A stretch of 38,401 nucleotides of DNA from Chryseobacterium sp. CH21 (GTDB lineage Bacteria; Bacteroidota; Bacteroidia; Flavobacteriales; Weeksellaceae): positions 1 through 38,401 of the forward strand of contig NZ_QICI01000002.1 of NCBI RefSeq assembly GCF_004119445.1. Reading direction: 5' to 3'. Every line of letters begins with the position of its first letter. Position 1 is the stretch's first letter. Under the pieces are notes generated by a model. That model saw only the letters and a list, made by a program, of their open reading frames with translations. It was not told the DNA's origin and ran no database searches. Positions 26,541-34,658 of the stretch are shown here, in pieces. Position numbers and translations under genes: made by a program.

Positions 26541-27660
26541 CTAAGATCAAAGTTAAGCTTTATTTTTTTACTTTTCACAATAGACATGCAAGCCAATATA
26601 TGTCCTTGCCCCTCTTCTTTTTCTGTAAGATATTCATTCTCCAGCAGTTCTACTTCACCTTCCTCTAAAGAACATTCGCAGCTTCCACAAATTCCTGATT
26701 TACATGAATACGGAACCGGAAATTTCTGGATAAGAAGCTGTTGTAGCAATTTCTCCTTATTATCAGCAAGCTGGGTCGTATATTTTTTTCCAAGCATCGT
26801 AAATTCCACTTCAATATTTTCAATCAAAGGAAATTCTTTTTCTATAGGATAAATATCATCATTAAATTCTTCAAAAAGCTCAAAATGAATATTCTTTTTT
26901 GGAATTCCGTGGTGATAACAGGCATTGGCCAATGTCTTAATCATCTCTCCTTTTCCGCAGATGAGCACTTCATCTACAGCATCCCAAATAGTAGACTCTT
27001 CGTCTGTATCATCCAAATGAAGAATTTGATTGATAATGAGAGCTAATTTCTTTTCATCCAGTCTGCCATAAAAAACTGGTCTGCGGTCTTTTCCTGTGAG
27101 AAAAAATAGAATATCTGAAGTCTGTCCCCACAAGTTCTGGCAAGGTTATCCAGCTGTTCGCGATAGACAAGATCATCTGAACTTTTATTCCCAAAGAATA
27201 AAAACAGCCTGGTTCTGGGTTCGTTGTGAAGAATATTTTTAAAGTGGCTCAAAATGGGTGTAATCCCTATTCCAGCAGCAAAAGCAACAATAGTCCTGAA
27301 TTCACTGGGTTTTGATACAATGGTAAATCTCCCTGCTGGTTCGCTCACCCACAGTTCATCCCCTTCATTATAGTTTTGAAATAACTGCGAAGTAGCTCCA
27401 TCAGGAGAATTAACCTTTATCCCCAAACATATTTTTCCTTCATAAGGAGCCGAAGTCATTGAATAATCATTAATAACCTCTTTCCCACGTGATTGAAATC
27501 TTATACTGACGAACTGCCCTGCTTCAAACCTGAAATTTTCCTTTACATGCTCAGGAATATCAAACTCCAGAGAAAAAGTATTTTTGGTCAGCTCTTCCTT
27601 TTTCGCTATTTTTAACGGATGAAACTGTATTAGTTTCCCTTTATAGATTTGTTGTTCCAT
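26537..27660 (-). pseudogene. Ferredoxin-type FAD/NAD(P)H reductase gene with a frameshift
   Basis: Encodes about 374 residues once corrected, in the PaaE/phenol-hydroxylase reductase layout. First an FAD-binding barrel (FRFEAGQFVSIRF, NDYSMTSAP), then an NAD(P) domain (FAAGIGITPILSHF, FLFFGNKSSDDLVYREQL, VLICGKGEM), then a plant-type 2Fe-2S domain with CKSGICGSCECSLEEG and a final Cys in ILACMS. The frame breaks in the six-T run (27070-27075 on this map): frame one gives YFFSQEKTADQFF and then stops; the other gives YGRLDEKKLALIINQ. One more T joins them as a normal protein. It moves electrons from NAD(P)H to an unidentified oxygenase, desaturase or similar partner. It is divergent from the TlpA-like gene. 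Confidence 0.85.
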
Positions 27661-27670
27661 AACTTCAATT

Positions 27671-27678
27671 CAAAAATA
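27671..27678 (-). promoter_or_regulatory. -7 box for the ferredoxin-type reductase
   Basis: TATTTTTG on the minus strand, 10 bases before the ATG at 27660, so the transcript would be almost leaderless. Confidence 0.4.
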
Positions 27679-27693
27679 GATAAAAAATAATTT

Positions 27694-28254
27694 ATGAAGA
27701 AGATAATTTTATCCACGTTACTTCTTACTGCACTGTACAGCTGTAAAAAAGAAGGTCAGAAAACTGAAAACACAGCAGCTGCAGACTCTATTTCTGTATC
27801 TCAAACTACAGAACCTGAAGGAAGTGCAGTTCTTCCTAAAGAACTTTCTCCTGAAAATGTAAGCCAGCATTTAGCAAAAAATAATGATACTTTATATGTT
27901 ACCAATTTCTTTGCAACCTGGTGCGGCCCATGTATGAGAGAAATTCCAAGTTTTAAAAGTAAAATGGAGGAATTGAAAGGAAAACCTGTAAAATTCACTT
28001 TCGTAAACCTTGATGATAAGGCAGAATGGGCTGGTGCTGTAAAGAACTTTGCAACAGAAAATAAACTGGGAGGCAGCATCATTTTACTGGATGGACAAAA
28101 ATTAGATCAAAACTTTTTCCATAATAACTTCAAACAGTGGGACGGAGGTTCTATTCCTTTTACTTTCATGAGAAAAGGAGATAAAACCGATGAATATCTG
28201 GGAATGATGACGGAAGATGTATTGAATTCAAAAATCGATTCTTTCTTACAATAA
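27694..28254 (+). CDS. TlpA-like thioredoxin-fold lipoprotein
   Basis: A 186-residue periplasmic-facing lipoprotein (MKKIILSTLLLTALYSCKK, lipid Cys17). After a Ser/Thr/Glu-rich linker comes a thioredoxin domain with the redox motif ATWCGPCMREIPSF (Cys77 and Cys80) and a cis-Pro region GGSIPFTFM. TlpA/ResA-type proteins reduce apocytochrome c cysteines or other periplasmic thiols, so it could supply the ResB-CcsA system. The gene is followed after 25 bases by an iron-type ABC permease, suggesting co-transcription, though a functional link to iron import is only a guess. Confidence 0.88.
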   Translation: MKKIILSTLLLTALYSCKKEGQKTENTAAADSISVSQTTEPEGSAVLPKELSPENVSQHLAKNNDTLYVTNFFATWCGPCMREIPSFKSKMEELKGKPVKFTFVNLDDKAEWAGAVKNFATENKLGGSIILLDGQKLDQNFFHNNFKQWDGGSIPFTFMRKGDKTDEYLGMMTEDVLNSKIDSFLQ

Positions 28255-28279
28255 AAATAGACTGAGCTCTTTCTGAATC

Positions 28280-29251
28280 ATGTCAAAAAGATTTAAAATC
28301 CTGTGTTTATTATTCGTGATTGCCATTCTTGTAAGCGCTGTCATTAATCTGAACACAGGATTTTTAAGTTTAAACTTCCAGGATTTCTTTCAGGAGTCTG
28401 CTCATAGCCAGATTGCTGAAATCCGAATCAACCGTGTTCTGGTGATGATGCTGGCCGGAATTTCAATTCCAACTTCAGGTTTTCTGATGCAAGAATATTT
28501 CCAAAACCCACTCGCTGGGCCTGATATATTAGGTATCACTTCTGTCGCCAGTTTGTCGGTTGCCTTTTATATTTTCTTTTCTCATAATATTTTACTCCCT
28601 GAGTTTTTACAGAATAGTTTCCTTAGCTTATCAGCTATTGGTGGCAGCTTACTATTAATGCTGATTCTTCTTTCGATGTCGAATAGATTTCAGGATAAAT
28701 CATATCTTATTATTTTCGGGTTTCTGGTATCTGCTTTTGCCGGAGCAATTGTATCTCTTCTTCAATTTTACGCGGAAAATCAAAGTCTGAAAAATTATAT
28801 TTTGTGGTCTTTCGGAGCAAATAATATGGTGACAAGGAACCAGATTTATGTGCTGTTTATTTTAGTTTTAGTTGGAATGGCAATCTGTTTCAGAGCGATA
28901 AAGCCACTTATTGGAAACTCTCTAGGCAACTCCTATGCGCAAAGCTTAGGTGTAAATCTGAAACAACTGAAACTTTTAATCATCGTTGCATCTTCTCTCC
29001 TCTCGGCTTCTGTTACTGCATTTTTGGGACCTATTCTTTTCATTGGAATTATTGTTCCCCACTTTTGCAGACTGGTCTACAACCCTTCAAAATTATGGCA
29101 GCAATGGATTCTTAATATGTTTCTGGGAATGCTGATTATGCTTTTCTTTTCCGTTATTGCAGAGAAAACACAGATACCATTGAACGTGATAAGCTCTGTA
29201 TTTGGAATTCCTGTGATTCTGATGATGCTTTTGAAGCAGAATAAAGTCTAA
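28280..29251 (+). CDS. FecCD-type ABC transporter permease
   Basis: A 323-residue membrane protein of the iron-siderophore/haem/cobalamin permease family. Signature stretches include RINRVLVMMLAGISIPTSGF, MQEYFQNPLAGPDILGITSV, LGVNLKQLKLLIIVASSLLS and LGPILFIGIIVPHFCRLVY, the last being the ATPase coupling region. About nine membrane helices are visible. The matching ATPase gene lies 0.77 kb further on, with a palindromic element and a GxxExxY gene in between; no substrate-binding protein is in the window. The substrate is unknown, with iron chelates the usual cargo. Confidence 0.92.
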   Translation: MSKRFKILCLLFVIAILVSAVINLNTGFLSLNFQDFFQESAHSQIAEIRINRVLVMMLAGISIPTSGFLMQEYFQNPLAGPDILGITSVASLSVAFYIFFSHNILLPEFLQNSFLSLSAIGGSLLLMLILLSMSNRFQDKSYLIIFGFLVSAFAGAIVSLLQFYAENQSLKNYILWSFGANNMVTRNQIYVLFILVLVGMAICFRAIKPLIGNSLGNSYAQSLGVNLKQLKLLIIVASSLLSASVTAFLGPILFIGIIVPHFCRLVYNPSKLWQQWILNMFLGMLIMLFFSVIAEKTQIPLNVISSVFGIPVILMMLLKQNKV

Positions 29252-29256
29252 TTTTT

Positions 29257-29461
29257 TTGTTGGATAAACGCAAAGACGCAAGACTATTTTTTTAATTATA
29301 ACTTTTTAAGACGCAAAGATTTTATCTCCGATAAAATTGAACACCGCATATTCTAAACAAAAAATACACCCAATCTCTTGTTGAAAATCTTCGATTTTCT
29401 TGCGCCTTAAAATATAACCAATGTAATAAAAAATCTTTGCGGCTTTGCGTTTTCCCAACAT
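29257..29461. repeat. Palindromic MITE-like element B
   Basis: About 205 bp with imperfect terminal inverted repeats: TTGTTGGATAAACGCAAAGA... (29257-29283) against the complement of 29432-29461 (...CTTTGCGTTTTCCCAACA). Inner palindromes include GATTTTATCTCCGATAAAAT and GAAAATCTTCGATTTTC, and TTTTTAAGACGCAAAGA is opposed by TCTTGCGCCTTAAAA. The ends and inner modules match element A at 4350-4529, but the sub-terminal bases differ. It sits between the permease and its ATPase, directly before the GxxExxY gene. It has no ORF. Confidence 0.75.
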
Positions 29462-29543
29462 TTCACATCAATAGTACTTTCTAAAATACATATCATTAAT
29501 AATTATTAAGCAACTATTCATATATTTAACAAAAACACCACAA

Positions 29544-29920
29544 ATGACAGAAAATGAATTATCAAAAGTAGTTTTTGAAACAGGTTTAAAAATTCATAAA
29601 AAACTTGGAGCAGGCTTTTTGAACATGTATATGAAGAATGTATGTTCTATGAATTAACAAAATCAGGATTTCTGGTAGAAAAACAAAAAATACTTCCGAT
29701 TATTTATGAAGATTTGAGAATAGAAAATGCTTTCAGACTTGATATGATTATTGAGAACAAAGTAATTCTGGAAATAAAAGCAGTTGATTACATAAGCCCT
29801 ATTCATAAAGCTCAACTCCTAACCTATTTAAAAATGTCAAACTGCAAATTAGGTATGCTGCTCAACTTTCAGTCTGATGTCTTCAAAAATGGAGTAACAA
29901 GAATTGTAAACAATTTATAA
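29544..29920 (+). pseudogene. GxxExxY protein gene with a frameshift
   Basis: Encodes about 125 residues once corrected. It starts MTENELSKVVFETGLKIHKK LGAGF; restoring one T in the five-T run at 29616-29620 gives FEHVYEECMFYELTKSGF, with the family GxxExxY signature as G-F-FEHVY, and then LDMIIENKVILEIKAVDYI, QLLTYLKMSNCKLGMLLNF and GVTRIVNNL. The central part (LDMIIENKVILEIK) resembles a PD-(D/E)xK-like nuclease core, and the function of the family is not established. It splits the ABC importer genes and is preceded by palindromic element B. Confidence 0.78.
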
Positions 29921-29957
29921 AATAAAACAGAATAAAAATTTGACAAAGTCAAATTCC

Positions 29958-30005
29958 TTGCACCCTAAAACATTATTTTTGTAAAACATTTTGCGCCTTC
30001 GCATA
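29958..30005. repeat. Degenerate fragment resembling element A/B sequence
   Basis: TTGCACCCTAAAA and TTTTGCGCCTTCGC resemble the inner and outer modules of elements A and B. It lies on the far side of the GxxExxY gene, so that gene may be bracketed by related repeats. The match is short and by eye. Confidence 0.3.
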
Positions 30006-30019
30006 TAACTAACAAAAAC

Positions 30020-30943
30020 ATGCACCTACAAATCAAACAGGCTAATATAGGCTACAACACAACATTAATCTCCAATGCTAATGCAAATTTGAGGCTTGGT
30101 GATGTATGCCTGCTGATTGGTAATAACGGGGTGGGAAAAACAACATTAATCAAATCTATTCTACATCAGATTCCCTTACTGAATGGAGAAATTTCGATTA
30201 ATAGTAAAAATGTAAAAAGTCTTTCCGTAAAAGAAATTGCAGAGAACATTGCTATTGTCTTTTCAAAATCAGTTATCCCACAGCATTATACGGTTGAAGA
30301 TCTTATTTCTCTGGGAAAGTATATCTACTACCCTTTTTATTTTGAGTTAAAAAAAGAAGACCGCGAAGAAGTAGCTCATATTATAGAAGAGCTGGATCTA
30401 ACTCAGTACAGATATACTTTTTTAAAAAACCTGTCAGACGGAAATCTTCAGAAAGCATTTATTGGACGTGCTATTACTCAAAATTCACCCATTATTATTC
30501 TGGATGAACCTACTACCCATCTGGATGAGAAAAACAAAATCATTATTCTAAAAACCTTAAGAAAACTGGCTAAGGAACAGAACAAACTTATCCTGTTTTC
30601 GTCCCACGACTGGCGGCTGGCCAAAGAGTTTGCAGACAAAATATGGTATGTTAAGGAAAAGCATCTGTATTCAGGGATTGTGGAGGACATTTTGTTGCAG
30701 CACGATGAACTGACCAATGCTTCGTTATTTCAGATCAATGAGACCTTTATTCCGCCTTTTATCTTGGCGCCACAGTTTCACAAGGAAATGCTGTATTCTC
30801 TGCTTCAAAAAAACTTCCAAAAAGACCTGTCTGAGCTTAATTTCGAGTTTCAGAACACTTTTTGGGTAATTACTAAAGATTCCGCTACTTATCAATGTGA
30901 ATCTTTTGAAGAAATCATCAATTTAGTTTCAAACATTCATTAA
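30020..30943 (+). CDS. FecE-type ABC transporter ATP-binding protein
   Basis: A 307-residue ATPase, partner of the FecCD-type permease upstream. Walker A is IGNNGVGKTTLIKS, the signature is LSDGNLQKAFIGRA (a variant of LSGGQ, as is common in this family), Walker B is PIIILDEPTTHLD and the switch His is in LFSSHDW. Beyond the usual end (about residue 240) lies an extension of about 65 residues (PPFILAPQFHKEMLYSLLQK to the end) of unknown role. Separation from the permease by a repeat and a small ORF may weaken co-expression, unless both have promoters. Confidence 0.92.
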   Translation: MHLQIKQANIGYNTTLISNANANLRLGDVCLLIGNNGVGKTTLIKSILHQIPLLNGEISINSKNVKSLSVKEIAENIAIVFSKSVIPQHYTVEDLISLGKYIYYPFYFELKKEDREEVAHIIEELDLTQYRYTFLKNLSDGNLQKAFIGRAITQNSPIIILDEPTTHLDEKNKIIILKTLRKLAKEQNKLILFSSHDWRLAKEFADKIWYVKEKHLYSGIVEDILLQHDELTNASLFQINETFIPPFILAPQFHKEMLYSLLQKNFQKDLSELNFEFQNTFWVITKDSATYQCESFEEIINLVSNIH

Positions 30944-30969
30944 TACTAAGTTTTCTTTGATTTATCCAT

Positions 30970-30989
30970 ATACTATGCATGCATAGTAT
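30970..30989. promoter_or_regulatory. Distal MarR-type operator, perfect 20-bp palindrome
   Basis: ATACTATGCATGCATAGTAT is its own reverse complement. Its core TATGCATGCATA is repeated in the proximal palindrome 83 bases downstream, about eight helical turns away, a spacing compatible with bound dimers on the same face. Confidence 0.75.
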
Positions 30990-31045
30990 TATGCTAATCA
31001 TACAATTTAATCCATTTATTTACAGCCTATTAACAAAATTTAACG

Positions 31046-31079
31046 TTAATAAATATTATGCATGCATAATATTTATTAA
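31046..31079. promoter_or_regulatory. Proximal MarR-type operator, perfect 34-bp palindrome
   Basis: A 34-bp perfect palindrome centred between 31062 and 31063 with core ATTATGCATGCATAAT and arms running into TTAATAAAT/ATTTATTAA. It ends inside the -7 box at 31077-31084, so a bound protein would cover the promoter. This fits autorepression by the MarR protein encoded next. Confidence 0.8.
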
Positions 31080-31084
31080 ATTTG
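31077..31084 (+). promoter_or_regulatory. -7 box of the marR/beta-oxidation operon
   Basis: TAAATTTG fits TAnnTTTG, overlaps the right arm of the proximal palindrome, and lies 24 bases before the chosen start at 31109. It rules out the in-frame TTG at 31082 as a start. Confidence 0.6.
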
Positions 31085-31108
31085 GGTAAAACCATTGGCG
31101 CAAAAATG

Positions 31109-31561
31109 ATGGATAATAATAAGGAAAAAATAGAAAACGTAGATTTAATTTTAAAGCAGACCTGGTTGGCTGTTTCTAAAATGTACACAGAATTAGCTCA
31201 GGAACATGATTCCACAGCGGTACAGGCACTCACTCTTCTTAAAATTGATCCCAAAGAAGGAACCAGAAGTACCAATCTTGGTCCAAAGATGGCTATTGAA
31301 CCCACTTCATTAACGAGAATCATTAAGCTTCTGGAAGACAACGGATATATCTATAAGGAAAAGACCACTACTGATAAAAGAGAGGTGATCATCAAACTTA
31401 CAGATAAAGGATTAAACTCCAGAAATATGTCTAAGGAAGTCGTTGTGAACTTCAACAAGAAGGTAATGGAGAAAATAGCTCCTGAAAAACTGGAGGCATT
31501 CAAAGATGTGATGACCGAAATCATGAAAATCGCAAACGAATTATTGAATAACAGAAAATAA
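31109..31561 (+). CDS. MarR family transcriptional regulator
   Basis: About 150 residues starting MDNNKEKIENVDLILKQTW; an ATG three bases earlier is equally possible. It has the MarR winged helix: a helix with AVQALTLLKIDPKEGTRSTN, the recognition helix MAIEPTSLTRIIKLLEDNGY, the wing EKTTTDKREVIIKLTDKG, and C-terminal dimer helices (FKDVMTEIMKIANELL). Two palindromes with a shared core precede it, and beta-oxidation genes follow after 54 bases. The likely job is repression of itself and the fatty-acid genes, relieved by an acyl-CoA or similar ligand. The ligand is inference. Confidence 0.9.
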   Translation: MDNNKEKIENVDLILKQTWLAVSKMYTELAQEHDSTAVQALTLLKIDPKEGTRSTNLGPKMAIEPTSLTRIIKLLEDNGYIYKEKTTTDKREVIIKLTDKGLNSRNMSKEVVVNFNKKVMEKIAPEKLEAFKDVMTEIMKIANELLNNRK

Positions 31562-31615
31562 ATTATGATGACACCTTCGGGTTCATATAATCTTATAAAA
31601 AATAAAAATTTACAT

Positions 31616-34009
31616 ATGAAAAGAAGAATCAAACATGTAACGGTTCTTGGTTCAGGAATTATGGGAAGCGGAATCGCTGCTCACTTCGCTAATATCGGCG
31701 TTGAAGTATCACTTTTGGATATTGTTCCTTTCGAACTTACTGAAGCTGAACAGAAAAAAGGTTTGACCAAAGATGACAAGGTAGTAAGAAACAGAATTGC
31801 TTCCGAAAACTTTGAAAAACTTAAAAAAGCAAGTCCTGCACTACTTTACTCACCAAAGTTTGCAGACAGAATCAAAATCGGAAACTTCGATGATGATTTG
31901 CCGAAAATAAAAAATACCGACTGGATCATTGAAGTAGTAGTAGAAAGACTTGACATCAAGAAGTCTGTATACGAAAAAATTGAACAGTTCAGAAAACCGG
32001 GAACATTGATTTCTTCTAATACATCCGGTATTCCTATTCATTTCCTTACAGAAGGAAGAAGCGAGGATTTCAAAAAATATTTCGCGGGAACGCACTTCTT
32101 TAACCCTGTAAGATATCTTCCTCTTCTAGAGATTATCCCAACTAACGATACAGCTCCTGAGATCATTGATTTCTATATGAATTATGGGGCAAAATTCTTA
32201 GGCAAAACAACCGTTTTAGCTAAAGATACCCCAGCTTTCATCGCTAACAGAATCGGTGTATTCTCTATGATGGATCTTCTTCACAACGTTCAGAAATTAG
32301 GACTTACTGTTTCTGATGTTGATAAATTAACAGGTCCGGTAATCGGGCGTCCAAAATCTGCTACATTCAGAACAGCTGATGTTGTAGGTCTTGATACTTT
32401 GGTAATGGTAGCCAATGGAGTTCGTCAAAGCGGTGCAGAAGCGAATGACTTCAATGATGTATTTGCCCTTCCTCCTTATATCCAGAAAATGATGGATAAT
32501 AAATGGTTAGGTTCAAAAACAGAACAAGGTTTCTATAAAAAAGTGAAAAATGCAGAAGGAAAATCTGAAATTCACGGATTAAACCTTGATACTTTAGAGT
32601 ATGAACTTCAAGGAAAATCATCATTCCCTACTCTTGAATTAACAAAAGCTATCGATAAACCGATTGACAGATTCAAAGTATTGATTGGTGGTAAAGATAA
32701 GGCTGGCGAATTATACAGAAAGTCTTTAGGAGCATTATTCGCTTATGTTTCTCACAAAGTTCCTGAAATCTCCGACGAAGTTTATAAAATAGACGATGCC
32801 ATGAGAGCCGGTTTCGGATGGGAAAACGGACCATTTGAAATCTGGGATGCTGTAGGTGTTCAGAAAGGTATTGAACTGGCAAAAGATGCAGGATATGAGG
32901 TTTCTGACTGGGTGAAAAATGTAGAAACTTTCTACAAAGTGAATGATGAAGGTCAAAGTATTTACGTTGATAAAAATTCAGGAGAATACAACAAAATCCC
33001 AGGTCAGGATGCATTCATCATCTTAGACAATATCAGAAAAAATAAAACACTTTGGAGTAATTCAGGTGCTGCTATTGAGGATTTGGGAGATGGAATCATC
33101 AACTTCGAGATCCGTTCAAAAATGAACTCTCTTGGAGGCGAAGTTCTTGACGGATTAAACAGAGCTATTGATTTAGCTGAAAAAGAATATGACGGATTAG
33201 TTGTTGGGAACCAAGGGGCTAACTTCTCTGTAGGTGCTAACCTTGCTATGATCCTTATGATGGCTATTGAGCAGGATTGGGATGATTTGAATATGGCGAT
33301 CGCTTACTTCCAGAAATCCATGATGAGGGTACGTTACTCTTCTATTCCTGTAGTAGTTGCTCCTCACGGAATGACTCTAGGTGGAGGATGCGAAATGACC
33401 ATGCATGCAGACCGAGTGGTTGCCGCAGCAGAAACGTATATCGGACTTGTAGAAACCGGTGTAGGTGTAATCCCTGGTGGTGGTGGTACTAAAGAATTGA
33501 CTTTAAGAACTTCCAGAGAATTCCACAACGATGATGTTAAAAATAACAGACTTCGTGATGCTTTCATGAACATCGCAATGGGTAAAGTAGCTACTTCTGC
33601 TTATGAAGCTTACGATATGGGAATCCTTGAAAAAGGTAAAGACATTGTTTCCGTAAGCAAAAACAGACAGATTGCTGAAGCTAAAAAAGTAGCAAAATTA
33701 TTGGCAGAACAGGGATATACTCAGCCAATCGAGCAGAAAGTAAAAGTTCTTGGTAAAGATGCATTAGGAATGTTCTACGTAGGAACGGATCAGATGCTAA
33801 CCGGAAACTTCATCTCTGCACACGATAAGAAAATTGCTGATAAGTTAGCCAATGTAATGGTAGGTGGAAATCTATCTGAACCAACAGTAGTAACAGAACA
33901 GTATCTATTGAACCTTGAAAGAGAAACTTTCCTTCAGCTTTGTGGAGAAAGAAAAACTCTGGAGAGAATCCAATATATGTTGCAAAATGGGAAACCGTTG
34001 AGAAACTAA
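31616..34009 (+). CDS. 3-hydroxyacyl-CoA dehydrogenase/enoyl-CoA hydratase
   Basis: A 797-residue two-function beta-oxidation enzyme: it hydrates enoyl-CoA and oxidises the 3-hydroxyacyl-CoA with NAD+. The dehydrogenase comes first (GSGIMGSGIAAHF at 12-24; SSNTSGIPI; FAGTHFFNPVRYLPLLEIIP; NRIGVFSMMD), and the crotonase domain is C-terminal (about 490-700; GANFSVGANL, GGGCEMTMHADRVV, GLVETGVGVIPGGGGTKEL). This order is the reverse of E. coli FadB. The frame opens at 31565, but MKRRIKHVTVLG at 31616 is the normal start. It follows marR closely, and a REP-flanked transposase separates it from its partner thiolase. Confidence 0.93.
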   Translation: MKRRIKHVTVLGSGIMGSGIAAHFANIGVEVSLLDIVPFELTEAEQKKGLTKDDKVVRNRIASENFEKLKKASPALLYSPKFADRIKIGNFDDDLPKIKNTDWIIEVVVERLDIKKSVYEKIEQFRKPGTLISSNTSGIPIHFLTEGRSEDFKKYFAGTHFFNPVRYLPLLEIIPTNDTAPEIIDFYMNYGAKFLGKTTVLAKDTPAFIANRIGVFSMMDLLHNVQKLGLTVSDVDKLTGPVIGRPKSATFRTADVVGLDTLVMVANGVRQSGAEANDFNDVFALPPYIQKMMDNKWLGSKTEQGFYKKVKNAEGKSEIHGLNLDTLEYELQGKSSFPTLELTKAIDKPIDRFKVLIGGKDKAGELYRKSLGALFAYVSHKVPEISDEVYKIDDAMRAGFGWENGPFEIWDAVGVQKGIELAKDAGYEVSDWVKNVETFYKVNDEGQSIYVDKNSGEYNKIPGQDAFIILDNIRKNKTLWSNSGAAIEDLGDGIINFEIRSKMNSLGGEVLDGLNRAIDLAEKEYDGLVVGNQGANFSVGANLAMILMMAIEQDWDDLNMAIAYFQKSMMRVRYSSIPVVVAPHGMTLGGGCEMTMHADRVVAAAETYIGLVETGVGVIPGGGGTKELTLRTSREFHNDDVKNNRLRDAFMNIAMGKVATSAYEAYDMGILEKGKDIVSVSKNRQIAEAKKVAKLLAEQGYTQPIEQKVKVLGKDALGMFYVGTDQMLTGNFISAHDKKIADKLANVMVGGNLSEPTVVTEQYLLNLERETFLQLCGERKTLERIQYMLQNGKPLRN

Positions 34010-34011
34010 CG

Positions 34012-34088
34012 GGAAGCTCCGTAGGAGCGAACTGTTAATAGCATGAATAATTTAAAATTGGAGAGCCTCGTAGAGGCGGCCTGTTAAT
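34012..34088. repeat. REP-like palindromes upstream of the RAYT gene
   Basis: Two hairpins of different type, each followed by a CTGTTAAT tail pointing at the gene: GCTCCgtaGGAGC at 34016-34028 with tail to about 34039, and GCCTCgtaGAGGC at 34065-34077 with tail to 34088. Each has an inverted counterpart on the other side of the transposase gene. Confidence 0.85.
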
Positions 34089-34090
34089 GT

Positions 34091-34555
34091 ATGGCAAATA
34101 CCTACACTCAGATTTATATTCAAATTGTTTTCGCTGTAAAAGGAAGACAAAATCTGATTTCAAAAGAAAACAGACAAGAATTACATCAGTTTATTACAGG
34201 TATTGTTTCCAATAGAAATCAAAAATTATTCGCGGTTTTTGCAATGCCTGACCATGTCCATATTCTTGTAAGCATGAATCCGACACTTGCGGTTTCAGAT
34301 TTAGTAAGAGATATTAAAGCGGGGTCTTCAAAATTCATCAATGAAAAAGGATGGGTAAATGGAAAGTTCAATTGGCAGGAAGGGTACGGAGCTTTTTCTT
34401 ATTCTAAAAGCAGTGTTGATTCTGTTGTAAAATATATTTTAAATCAGGAAGAACATCATAAAAAGAAAACTTTTAGAGAAGAATATCTGGATTTTATGTC
34501 AAAATTTGAGATAGAATATGATCCAAAATATTTATTCGAATGGATTAATGATTAA
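34091..34555 (+). CDS. RAYT/IS200-like Y1 transposase
   Basis: A 154-residue single-strand DNA transposase of the HUH, one-tyrosine class. The HUH motif is AMPDHVHILVSM; the IS200-like helix follows (LAVSDLVRDIKAGSSKFINE), then WQEGYGAFSYSKSSVDSVVK and YILNQEEHHKKKTFREEYL, with the likely catalytic Tyr in VVKYILNQ. Flanking REP hairpins in inverted pairs identify it as a REP-associated (RAYT) type rather than a free insertion sequence. It lies in the gap between the two beta-oxidation genes, in the same direction, so it is probably co-transcribed. The gene appears intact. Confidence 0.88.
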   Translation: MANTYTQIYIQIVFAVKGRQNLISKENRQELHQFITGIVSNRNQKLFAVFAMPDHVHILVSMNPTLAVSDLVRDIKAGSSKFINEKGWVNGKFNWQEGYGAFSYSKSSVDSVVKYILNQEEHHKKKTFREEYLDFMSKFEIEYDPKYLFEWIND

Positions 34556-34625
34556 CAGGTCGCTCCTACGGAGCTCCACAAAAAACAAAAACAAAAATCT
34601 AGGAACAGTTTACCTCTACGAGGCA
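34551..34625. repeat. REP-like palindromes downstream of the RAYT gene
   Basis: ATTAACAGgtcGCTCCtacGGAGC (34551-34574) is the inverted partner of the first upstream REP; its tail overlaps the transposase stop codon. AACAG...CCTCtacGAGG (about 34603-34625) is the inverted partner of the second upstream REP. The two pairs make a nested arrangement around the gene. Confidence 0.85.
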
Positions 34626-34658
34626 AAAATTCTTAAAACAATTTAATTAAACAAAAAA

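Noticed and set aside
21716..29920. Programmed ribosomal frameshifting as the explanation for the five broken frames
   Set aside because: Families concerned are not known for it, the sites share only A/T runs without slippery heptamer-plus-structure context, and five cases in 8 kb would be extraordinary.
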